DNA from: Bacillota bacterium
GTDB taxonomy: Bacteria > Bacillota > Clostridia > Lachnospirales > Lachnospiraceae
Direction of reading: 5' to 3'
DNA length: 5,194 nt
Assembly: GCA_023458855.1 (NCBI GenBank)
Contig: JAEWWQ010000339.1
Coordinates: forward strand, 1-5,194
A program made the position numbers and the translations under genes. This document shows positions 1 through 4,992 of the stretch, in pieces (within the stretch, counting starts at the first letter, position 1; the number at the start of each line of letters is the position of its first letter). Under the pieces are notes generated by a model. That model was not told where the DNA came from. It did not search any database and worked only from the letters and a program-made list of their open reading frames with translations.

Positions 1-15
1 GCGGTTTGGGAATAA
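1..15 (+). CDS. Possible last codons of 5-oxoprolinase subunit B (partial)
   Basis: Frame 1 reads Ala-Val-Trp-Glu and then TAA at 13-15, which would overlap the pxpC TTG start by ten bases. In related operons pxpB (kipI) lies directly upstream of pxpC and the two often overlap, so this is where its C-terminus is expected. Four residues cannot identify a protein, so the call rests on position only. Frame 2 also stays open at the left edge and cannot be excluded. Confidence 0.28.
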   Translation, partial: AVWE

Positions 16-947
16 AGATTCAACAAGGCGGACCCTGGACGACTGTACAGGATGCCGGACGCATAGGATACCAGAATGCCGGATTTTCAGTTTCTGGTGT
101 TATGGATCATCGTTCTTTCCGGATGGCGAATATGTTGTTAGGAAATGAGGAGAATGAAGCGGTATTGGAGGTTTCATTAATGGGACCTGCCATTGCTTTT
201 ACGGAAGATAATACATTTGCGATAACAGGCGGCGACTTTTCGCCAACTTTAAATGGTAAAGAAATAGCTCTTTATGCTGCGATTCCTGCGAAAAAAGGTG
301 ATACCTTACGACTTGGTCTTGCAAAAGAAGGTGCACGTGCGTATATTGCGTTTGCCGGTGGAATGGATATTCCGGTAGTAATGGGAAGTAAATCTACCAA
401 TCTGAAGTGCAGGATTGGGGGATATAAAGGCAGAAAATTAGAAACGGGAGATGAAATTGCATTTGCGAATTCCAAGCCGGAATTGATAAATATGTATAAA
501 AGATATGAACATATCAGGGAATTTCGGGAAAAGGACATTACACTCCGGGTTGTACTGGGACCACAGACAGAATATTTTTCAGAAGAGGGAATTCGGACTT
601 TTCTGGAATCAGAATATACTGTATCGGAAGAATATGACCGTATGGGATGCAGGTTAAAAGGACCGGCGATTGCCAGTAAAAATGGTGTGGACATCATATC
701 AGATGGAATTGCACTTGGAAGCATACAGATTCCGACAAGCGGTACTCCGATTATTATGATGGCGGACAGACAGACGACTGGTGGATATGCCAAGATTGCA
801 ACAGTGGTTCGTGTGGATATTCCAAAGCTTGCGCAGCGTACACCTGGAAATAAGATCCGGTTTCGAGAGGTCACTGTTGAGGAAGCGGCAAAGCTTTATA
901 AAAAGGAAGAAAGAGAATTGAAACGTTTCTACAGAAAAGTTAACTAG
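6..947 (+). CDS. pxpC: 5-oxoprolinase subunit PxpC (KipA, biotin-dependent carboxyltransferase family)
   Basis: This is the C subunit of the bacterial 5-oxoprolinase PxpABC, which hydrolyses 5-oxoproline to glutamate using ATP in the cytoplasm. The 313 residues cover the whole KipA/AHS2 domain. The N-terminus has TTVQDAGRIGYQ (12-23), where family members have TTVQD-GR-GYQ. It is followed by SGVMDHRSFRMANMLLGN (30-47), ITGGD (73-77), YIAFAGG (113-119), LGPQTEYF (184-191), SDGIALGSIQIP (232-243) and a conserved DRQTTGGYAKIATV block (254-267). The TTG at 6 is preferred because it places the N-terminus (MGIKIQQGG...) in the usual register of the family. Its SD lies outside the window, so an upstream start is possible. 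The protein ends in a charged Lys/Glu/Arg tail. It is probably co-transcribed with the next two genes. The old KipA name reflects a reported effect on sporulation kinase inhibition in B. subtilis. Confidence 0.93.
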   Translation: MGIKIQQGGPWTTVQDAGRIGYQNAGFSVSGVMDHRSFRMANMLLGNEENEAVLEVSLMGPAIAFTEDNTFAITGGDFSPTLNGKEIALYAAIPAKKGDTLRLGLAKEGARAYIAFAGGMDIPVVMGSKSTNLKCRIGGYKGRKLETGDEIAFANSKPELINMYKRYEHIREFREKDITLRVVLGPQTEYFSEEGIRTFLESEYTVSEEYDRMGCRLKGPAIASKNGVDIISDGIALGSIQIPTSGTPIIMMADRQTTGGYAKIATVVRVDIPKLAQRTPGNKIRFREVTVEEAAKLYKKEERELKRFYRKVN

Positions 948-970
948 GTCTTCTTCCATTTGAATTAAAC

Positions 971-999
971 AGCCGCCTAAGGCGGCGGATGGGAGCAAA
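971..999 (+). repeat. 29-bp hairpin-SD repeat, copy 1
   Basis: This is the first of two identical 29-bp units. It contains a perfect GC stem, GCCGCC (972-977) and GGCGGC (981-986), with loop TAA, followed by GGATGGGAGCAAA carrying an SD-like GGGAG at 991-995. The nearest ATG (999-1001) is followed at once by TGA, so this copy does not start a normal gene. There is no T-run after the stem, so it is not a standard intrinsic terminator. Confidence 0.9.
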
Positions 1000-1025
1000 T
1001 GTGAAAATAGAGTTTTCACACTCCC
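991..1025 (+). promoter_or_regulatory. Stem-loop that can mask the copy-1 SD
   Basis: TGTGAAAA (1000-1007) pairs perfectly with TTTTCACA (1013-1020) around loop TAGAG. The stem extends outward because GGGAG (991-995) pairs with CTCCC (1021-1025), leaving a four-base CAAA bulge on the left side, for 13 pairs in total. The same CTCCC could instead pair with GGGAG at 1056-1060, the SD of the following gene. The base complementarity is seen directly; a regulatory role is inferred. Confidence 0.5.
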
Positions 1026-1035
1026 TGATAATAAG

Positions 1036-1064
1036 AGCCGCCTAAGGCGGCGGATGGGAGCAAA
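1036..1064 (+). repeat. 29-bp hairpin-SD repeat, copy 2, carrying the RBS of the DUF1445 gene
   Basis: This copy is identical to 971-999 over 29 bases and starts 65 bp after it. The stem is 1037-1042 with 1046-1051 and loop TAA at 1043-1045. GGGAG at 1056-1060 lies six bases before the ATG at 1067 and is the evident ribosome binding site. A stable GC hairpin sits four bases upstream of that SD, where it could affect ribosome access or protect the mRNA 5' end after processing. Confidence 0.9.
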
Positions 1065-1066
1065 AT

Positions 1067-1852
1067 ATGGATTATACGAATATGGCACCGAAAGATGTGC
1101 GTGCACTTATCAGAAAAGGTGAAATCACGGGACCGACAGCGGGTATGAGTGCAGGATATGCACAGGCAAATCTGGTTGTGTTACCAAAGGAATTAGCCTA
1201 TGATTTTTTGTTATTTACACAGAGAAATCCCAAATCCTGCCCGGTGCTGGAAGTATCAGATGTGGGGAGCAGAGATCTGCCGATGATTGCACCGGGTGCC
1301 GATATTGCAAATGATATACCGAAGTACCGCGTTTATGAGAATGGTGTCATGACGGGGGAATATACAAGTGTATCGCATCTTTGGAGAGAAGATTTTGTAA
1401 GTTTTTTAATCGGATGTAGTTTTTCCTTTGAATCAGAATTGATAGAAGCAGGAATTGATGTGAGGCACATTACGGAAGGTTGTAATGTTCCGATGTATAC
1501 AACAAATATGGAGTGTGAACCGGCGGGTATTTTCAGCGGCAGAATGGTAGTGAGCATGCGTCCGATTCCCTATGATCAGATTGTTAAAGCGGTAACAGTT
1601 ACAGGTGCATTACCAAAAGTGCATGGTACGCCGATTCATATTGGAGATCCGAGTGTAATCGGAATCAAAGATATCAAAAAACCTGATTTTGGTGATCCGG
1701 TAACCATAAAATCGGGTGAAGTTCCTGTTTTCTGGTGCTGTGGTGTTACACCGCAGTCGGTTATGATGAATACCAGACCGGCATTCTGCATTACACATGC
1801 GCCAGGTCATATGCTGGTTACAGATGTTAAAAATGTAACATTAAAGGGTTAA
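1067..1852 (+). CDS. YcsI-like putative hydro-lyase (DUF1445/UPF0317, D-glutamate cyclase-related)
   Basis: This is a full-length 261-residue member of the DUF1445 family (B. subtilis YcsI). Family hallmarks run the whole length: GYAQANLVVLP (30-40), FTQRNPKSCPVLEV (50-63), GADI (77-80), YRVY (87-90), FLIGCSFSFE (113-122), VRHITEGCNVPMYTTN (132-147), VVSMRP (161-166), VHGTPIHIGDP (185-195), PDFGD (206-210), GEVPVFWCCGVTPQ (217-230) and ITHAPGHMLVTD (242-253). The family is annotated as a putative hydro-lyase. The related mammalian protein DGLUCY, which converts D-glutamate to 5-oxo-D-proline, carries a DUF1445-like part. With 5-oxoprolinase subunits on both sides, a role in making or processing a 5-oxoproline-related substrate is likely, but the reaction of the stand-alone protein is unproven. 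The SD is in repeat copy 2, and the gene ends in tandem stops TAATAA. Confidence 0.93.
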   Translation: MDYTNMAPKDVRALIRKGEITGPTAGMSAGYAQANLVVLPKELAYDFLLFTQRNPKSCPVLEVSDVGSRDLPMIAPGADIANDIPKYRVYENGVMTGEYTSVSHLWREDFVSFLIGCSFSFESELIEAGIDVRHITEGCNVPMYTTNMECEPAGIFSGRMVVSMRPIPYDQIVKAVTVTGALPKVHGTPIHIGDPSVIGIKDIKKPDFGDPVTIKSGEVPVFWCCGVTPQSVMMNTRPAFCITHAPGHMLVTDVKNVTLKG

Positions 1853-1866
1853 TAACGAATAGAGCG

Positions 1867-1888
1867 GCATGCGTATAAAAAAGCATGC
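1867..1888 (+). other. Small inverted repeat between the DUF1445 gene and pxpA
   Basis: GCATGC at 1867-1872 recurs at 1883-1888. The hexamer is its own reverse complement, so the two copies can form a six-pair stem with a ten-base A-rich loop. It ends five bases before the pxpA SD. It has no T-run and is unlikely to terminate; it may be an mRNA processing or stability element, or chance. Confidence 0.35.
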
Positions 1889-1902
1889 AGATTGGAGTAA
1901 CT

Positions 1903-2670
1903 ATGTATAAAGTTGATTTGAATTGTGACTTGGGTGAGAGCTTTGGCGATTATATTATCGGAATGGATGAAAAAGTAATTCCCTACATAACATCAGCAAA
2001 TATCGCATGTGGCTACCATGCGTCAGATCCTGTAGTAATGTCAAAAACGGTAGCACTTGCAAAGAAGATGGGAGTTGCAGTAGGTGCACATCCTGGTTTT
2101 CCTGATCTGATGGGATTTGGAAGAAGAAACATGAATGTATCCCCATCAGATGCCAAGGCATATGTGATGTACCAGGTAGGGGCATTAGATGCATTTTGTA
2201 AGGCAAATGGTGTAAAGATGCAGCATGTAAAGCCGCATGGAGCACTTTACAACATGGCAGGGAAAGACTATGCATTGGCAAAAGCAATTTGTGAAGGCAT
2301 TAAAGAAGTAAATCCGGAACTGATATTGCTGGGATTGTCGGGGAGTCAGATGCTGCTTGCGGCAGAAGAGATGGGATTACCTTCTGCCAGGGAAGTATTT
2401 GCCGACAGAGCCTATGAGGAAGATGGTTCTCTGGTAGCAAGAACCAAAGAAGGAGCCATGATTACGGACGAGGACCTGGCAGTCAGCAGGGTAATCCGCA
2501 TGATCAAAGAAGGGAAAGTGGAAAGTATTACCGGAAAGGATATACCAATTGTAGCAGACTCTGTGTGTGTACACGGAGATGGAGAAAAGGCCCTGGCTTT
2601 CGTCCAAAAAATAAAAGCAGCCCTGGAAGCAGAAGGAATTCGGGTTGCACAGATGGGATATTGCTTATGA
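1903..2670 (+). CDS. pxpA: 5-oxoprolinase subunit PxpA (LamB/YcsF family)
   Basis: This is the A subunit of 5-oxoprolinase, working with PxpB and PxpC to convert 5-oxoproline to glutamate at the expense of ATP. The chosen ATG gives 255 residues, the usual family length. It has GGAG (1894-1897) five bases upstream and makes the protein begin MYKVDLNCDLGESFG, as in the family. The ATG at 1885 would add six residues and has no SD. Conserved blocks are VDLNCDLGESFG (4-15), SANIACGYHASDP (31-43), VGAHPGFPDLMGFGRR (60-75), HVKPHGALYN (108-117), EVFADRAYEEDGSLVAR (164-180) and VCVHGDG (221-227). The Asp and His residues in these blocks are those expected at the family's active site. It is the last gene of the operon, 50 bp after the DUF1445 gene, and its stop codon nearly touches the stop of the opposing xre gene. 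Confidence 0.96.
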   Translation: MYKVDLNCDLGESFGDYIIGMDEKVIPYITSANIACGYHASDPVVMSKTVALAKKMGVAVGAHPGFPDLMGFGRRNMNVSPSDAKAYVMYQVGALDAFCKANGVKMQHVKPHGALYNMAGKDYALAKAICEGIKEVNPELILLGLSGSQMLLAAEEMGLPSAREVFADRAYEEDGSLVARTKEGAMITDEDLAVSRVIRMIKEGKVESITGKDIPIVADSVCVHGDGEKALAFVQKIKAALEAEGIRVAQMGYCL

Positions 2671-2671
2671 C

Positions 2672-3361
2672 TCATTGCTCAATGCTAATGTATACGTCCA
2701 TGTAAGGCATCTCGTCTTTATGATATTCTTTTTCAAAGCAGGGCAAAACCTCTTTCGATTGCTTGCAAGACAGATTGTTTACTTCCATATAACGCATAAG
2801 GGTCTTATAAGCATTTGGAATTAATGTAAATGGATTGATGAATGGATTTTTAATGGTAATTACGGCATATTTTTGTAATGGCTGGGTAACAATTTCTGAA
2901 CAGCCCGCATGAAAATTTTCAGGCAGGATACATGCGGAAGTATATCCGTGCATATGATATACATTGACTTGCTCCTGAGACACGAAAGGAAAATCCCATC
3001 CAATAATCTCAGGATCCTTGATACCGCTGGAAATGGCCCAGTCATGTATATGCTTTATTGCGTCTTCTTCTGGTTCTGGGCTGATTACAGTGTATTTAAC
3101 GTACTGAAATGCTGCCACACTTTTCACGCCAATATTCGTATAGGCTTCGTTGTCAGAGTCCATATTTTCAAGCAATAAGTCATCTAAAGAACAGGCGAAC
3201 AATTTACGCAATGCAATTGCCTTTTCCATTTCCGGAAAAGCAGACTGCATTTCCCATTTTGATATCGTCTGTCTCGATACTCCCATTTTTTCTGCTAATT
3301 CTTCTTGTGTCATTCCGTCATGCATTTTTCTTAAGAATTGAAGATTCTTTCCAAAATTCAT
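2672..3361 (-). CDS. XRE-family regulator with GyrI-like effector-binding domain
   Basis: A 229-residue cytoplasmic transcription factor. Residues 3-65 form an XRE helix-turn-helix: LQFLRKMHDGMTQEELAEKM, then GVSRQTISKWE (27-37) as the recognition part, and LRKLFACSLDDLLL (51-64). After a short acidic linker, residues 80-229 resemble the GyrI-like/AraC effector-binding fold. Supporting features are VKYTVISPEPE (88-98), IGWDFPF (120-126), YAVITIKNPF (165-174) and a C-terminus CFEKEYHKDEMPYMDVYISI close to the family's FE-Y...P-M-IYIPI pattern. Such fusions usually sense small or cationic ligands; the ligand here is unknown. The start has an excellent SD (AAGGAGG) nine bases upstream. The gene converges on pxpA with a one-base gap and no terminator between them, so the two transcripts probably overlap. 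Control of the pxp operon is possible but not shown; the B. subtilis kip regulator KipR belongs to another family (IclR). Confidence 0.88.
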   Translation of the reverse strand: MNFGKNLQFLRKMHDGMTQEELAEKMGVSRQTISKWEMQSAFPEMEKAIALRKLFACSLDDLLLENMDSDNEAYTNIGVKSVAAFQYVKYTVISPEPEEDAIKHIHDWAISSGIKDPEIIGWDFPFVSQEQVNVYHMHGYTSACILPENFHAGCSEIVTQPLQKYAVITIKNPFINPFTLIPNAYKTLMRYMEVNNLSCKQSKEVLPCFEKEYHKDEMPYMDVYISIEQ

Positions 3362-3370
3362 TTTGTTGCG

Positions 3371-3377
3371 CCTCCTT
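3371..3377 (-). promoter_or_regulatory. Strong RBS of the xre gene
   Basis: On the minus strand this reads AAGGAGG, a full match to the anti-SD end of 16S rRNA, nine bases before the ATG at 3361. It fixes the start and suggests efficient translation. Confidence 0.85.
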
Positions 3378-3408
3378 TATATCCGGGTTATTACGTTTTT
3401 CGGATATA
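3378..3408. promoter_or_regulatory. Dyad in the xre leader, candidate operator
   Basis: TATATCCG (3378-3385) and CGGATATA (3401-3408) are perfect eight-base inverted repeats separated by 15 bases, so the arms are about two helical turns apart centre to centre (23 bp). The dyad abuts the xre SD. This position suits an autoregulatory operator bound by the XRE protein as a dimer, or an mRNA hairpin hiding translation initiation. The symmetry is seen; the function is inferred. Confidence 0.45.
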
Positions 3409-3546
3409 GCTTTCTTAATATTTTTTGGATTAGTGATTCTTACAACTTTAAAACCACAGTTATATTATCGCCTGGTGAATATAAGAAGTACACCAACTTT
3501 CAGTTTCTCTTTTAGGAATATCTGCAACGTGAGGTTGCTTTATATT

Positions 3547-3552
3547 ATTATA
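3547..3552 (-). promoter_or_regulatory. Possible extended -10 for the xre gene
   Basis: The minus strand reads TGATATAAT, an extended -10 (TGn plus a perfect TATAAT). No good -35 sits 16-18 bases upstream. It would give a leader of about 180 nt whose first bases include a small hairpin (GCAAC 3524-3528 with GTTGC 3534-3538). Nearer alternatives with weaker hexamers exist, such as TTGTAA (3440-3445) with TATTAA (3415-3420) at 19-bp spacing. The xre start site is therefore uncertain. Confidence 0.25.
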
Positions 3553-3578
3553 TCATGAACGTAAAAGACTAAAAGTAG

Positions 3579-3607
3579 TTGACGGATAATTAAAATAAGT
3601 TTATATT
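3579..3607 (+). promoter_or_regulatory. Sigma-A promoter of the lacI-family gene
   Basis: TTGACG (3579-3584) and TATATT (3602-3607) are separated by exactly 17 bases, five of six matches to consensus in each hexamer. Transcription should begin near 3613-3615, giving a leader of about 35 nt. A ten-base direct repeat, AATAAGTTTA, at 3594-3603 and 3614-3623 overlaps the -10 and start site and could bind a regulator. Confidence 0.7.
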
Positions 3608-3647
3608 AAGTTCAATAAGTTTAAAAATCAAAAGTAGGGGATTATAC

Positions 3648-4679
3648 ATGAAGATCAAAGCTATAGACATTGCCAGAGAACTAGGACTATCAAAGGCAAC
3701 TGTTTCACTTGCTTTAAATAATAAACCTGGTGTCAGTGAGCAGACAAAACAAGATGTTTTTGAATGTATGGAACGGATGCAGAATGGAACCAAAAAAACA
3801 GAGGAATCTAAAACAACAGGTTGTGGAAAACTGATAAAGATTGTTGTTGTCAGCAAAAATTTAAAAATAGTACGTAATTCGGAGTTGGATTTATGGACTG
3901 ATGTCAATGCTGTATTTGACCAAATGGCAAAAAAAGAAGGATACACATTAGGAATTTCTTATCCGGATTTATATAAAGACTCTATTGAAGCTGAGGTAAT
4001 GGAATGTAATGTAGATGTGGTTGCCGGAGTTGTTTTGTTTGGGACAGAGTTAGAGCCGGAAGATATCAGGTATTTTAAAGGAATTAAGAAACCGATGGTT
4101 ATTTATGACAGTGATATGCAATGCAATAAATATCCATATGTCGTTGTGAATAATCGTTCCGGTGTAAGAGCAGCTGTGGATTATTTAGTGAAGAATGGGC
4201 ATAAGGATATCGTATATCTGGCTAATTCCATTGATATCTATAATTATCTGGAACGACGCATTGGATTTGCGGAAGCACTGCAATCGCATAATCTGAAATT
4301 TGAGGAACATAGTATCGCTGCCGTAGGAGATAGAATTGAGACGGTGTTTCAAAATATGAAAAAATACCTGGATATTCATAGGCTTCCATCTGCATTTGTG
4401 ATGGAAAGTTATCATATCTCGGTGGGTGCGATACGGGCATTCCGCGAAAGAGGAATTGCAATACCTGATGATATCAGTCTGATTGGGATTGATGAACTTC
4501 CCAGTTATATGACAGGCGAGTGCCAGATGACAACCATAAGAATCCCGCATACGGAGAGAGCGGTCTGGGTAATGATGATGTTGTTCAAAGAAATCGTAGA
4601 TCCGAGTGAGATTAAGTCCAGAGTACTTACTAATTGTAAGCTGATTGAAGGGAACAGCGTAAGTTTGTCTTTAAAATAG
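3648..4679 (+). CDS. LacI/GalR-family transcriptional regulator
   Basis: A 343-residue regulator of normal LacI-family length. Residues 4-44 are the LacI helix-turn-helix: AIDIARELGLSKATVSLALN, then KPGVSEQTKQDVFECMERM. The core from about 62 is the periplasmic-binding-protein-like sugar or nucleoside sensor. It shows IKIVVVSK (63-70), GVVLFG (127-132), PMVIYDSD (149-156), VVVNNRSGVRAAVDYLVKNGH (165-185, the strongly conserved family segment), PSAFVMES (247-254), ALR-type AIRAFRERGIAIPDDISLIG (261-280) with IDELP after it, and TTIRIP (295-300). The hinge between the domains (46-61) is polar and Lys/Glu/Thr-rich and lacks the usual Y-PN--AR-L hinge helix. The start has AGGGG (3636-3640) seven bases upstream. 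It is monocistronic by its terminator. The likely target is the hydrolase locus immediately downstream and its own promoter; the effector is unknown. Confidence 0.93.
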   Translation: MKIKAIDIARELGLSKATVSLALNNKPGVSEQTKQDVFECMERMQNGTKKTEESKTTGCGKLIKIVVVSKNLKIVRNSELDLWTDVNAVFDQMAKKEGYTLGISYPDLYKDSIEAEVMECNVDVVAGVVLFGTELEPEDIRYFKGIKKPMVIYDSDMQCNKYPYVVVNNRSGVRAAVDYLVKNGHKDIVYLANSIDIYNYLERRIGFAEALQSHNLKFEEHSIAAVGDRIETVFQNMKKYLDIHRLPSAFVMESYHISVGAIRAFRERGIAIPDDISLIGIDELPSYMTGECQMTTIRIPHTERAVWVMMMLFKEIVDPSEIKSRVLTNCKLIEGNSVSLSLK

Positions 4680-4709
4680 CAACGGGCTTGCTTTGGAAGC
4701 TTTTATAGT

Positions 4710-4764
4710 AAAAAGAAGAAGTTTTGAATAAACGATTTTTGTTTATTCAAAGCTTCTTCTTTTT
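4710..4764. terminator. Long bidirectional intrinsic terminator
   Basis: The arms 4710-4733 and 4741-4764 form a 24-pair stem with one G-U wobble and a seven-base loop (GATTTTT). The left arm begins with five A and the right arm ends with five T, so RNA from either strand ends its stem in a U-run. It lies 30 bp after the lacI-family stop. The stem is much longer than typical for a terminator of this kind. Confidence 0.85.
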
Positions 4765-4866
4765 ATGCGGGCAATAAAGAAAAGACTGGTAATTTACTGC
4801 AAAAGTTTAATTTGTTCAGAAGTATATAAAAATCACCAAAAATATAATCGGAGAAAGCAAATTATG

Positions 4867-4880
4867 TACAATAAATTGTA
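4867..4880. promoter_or_regulatory. Perfect 14-bp dyad TACAAT-AA-ATTGTA, candidate operator
   Basis: TACAAT and ATTGTA flank a two-base centre with exact symmetry. It is about 38 bp upstream of the -35 of the hydrolase promoter, a location compatible with an activator or an upstream repressor site. The symmetry is direct; its binding protein is unknown. Confidence 0.4.
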
Positions 4881-4917
4881 AAAAATATTCTAAATTTAAA
4901 CAATATAAACAAAAGTA

Positions 4918-4946
4918 TAGACGTGTGGTTCAAAATAATTTATAAT
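4918..4946 (+). promoter_or_regulatory. Sigma-A promoter of the nucleoside-hydrolase-like gene
   Basis: TAGACG (-35, four of six matches) and a perfect TATAAT (4941-4946) are separated by 17 bases. Transcription would begin near 4952-4954, about 40 nt before the TTG start. Confidence 0.65.
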
Positions 4947-4959
4947 ATCAAACATAAAG

Positions 4960-4974
4960 TTTAAATAATTTAAA
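4960..4974. promoter_or_regulatory. 15-bp palindrome at the transcription start, candidate LacI-type operator
   Basis: TTTAAATAATTTAAA is perfectly symmetric about its central base (4967) and lies roughly +7 to +21 from the predicted start, a classic repressor position. It contains no central CpG, unlike standard LacI-family operators, which fits a regulator lacking the usual hinge helix. The AT-rich surroundings make chance palindromes more likely. Confidence 0.4.
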
Positions 4975-4992
4975 GAGCAGAGGAGAAAATAA

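Larger units (their letters stand above)
4680..4992. other. Intergenic region between the lacI-family and hydrolase genes (313 bp)
   Basis: No gene of plausible coding character is seen here. The region holds the lacI terminator (4710-4764) and then about 150 bp of very AT-rich DNA. After that come a 14-bp dyad, a good promoter, a 15-bp palindrome near the predicted transcription start, and the hydrolase SD AGGAG (4981-4985). The minus-strand open frame at 4948-5148 lies opposite this promoter and the hydrolase and is a shadow. Confidence 0.75.

Noticed and set aside
971..1064. CRISPR-like direct repeats with a 36-bp spacer
   Set aside because: There are only two copies, each containing an SD, one of which serves the adjacent start codon, and no cas genes are seen. 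The spacer itself is a stem-loop complementary to the repeat.
971..1064. GC hairpins as intrinsic terminators after pxpC
   Set aside because: No T-run follows either stem, and the operon appears to continue into the DUF1445 gene.
272..1106. Minus-strand open frames opposite pxpC and the intergenic repeats
   Set aside because: They mirror strongly conserved pxpC codons, cross the structured intergenic region and show no family features.
1885..1902. Earlier ATG start for pxpA
   Set aside because: It lies within the small GCATGC hairpin, lacks an SD, and adds six residues not expected in the family; the ATG at 1903 has GGAG five bases upstream.
2672..2685. CATTG-CT-CAATG inverted repeat as a shared bidirectional terminator between pxpA and xre
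   Set aside because: The stem is only four or five pairs with a tiny loop and no T-run, too weak to call.
2909..3558. Plus-strand open frames opposite the xre gene
   Set aside because: They lie antisense to a well-supported helix-turn-helix gene, have no credible SD or recognisable domain, and read as low-complexity hydrophobic protein.
3590..3946. Minus-strand open frame opposite the start of the lacI-family gene
   Set aside because: It covers the lacI promoter, RBS and helix-turn-helix codons in antisense, and has no domain or SD.
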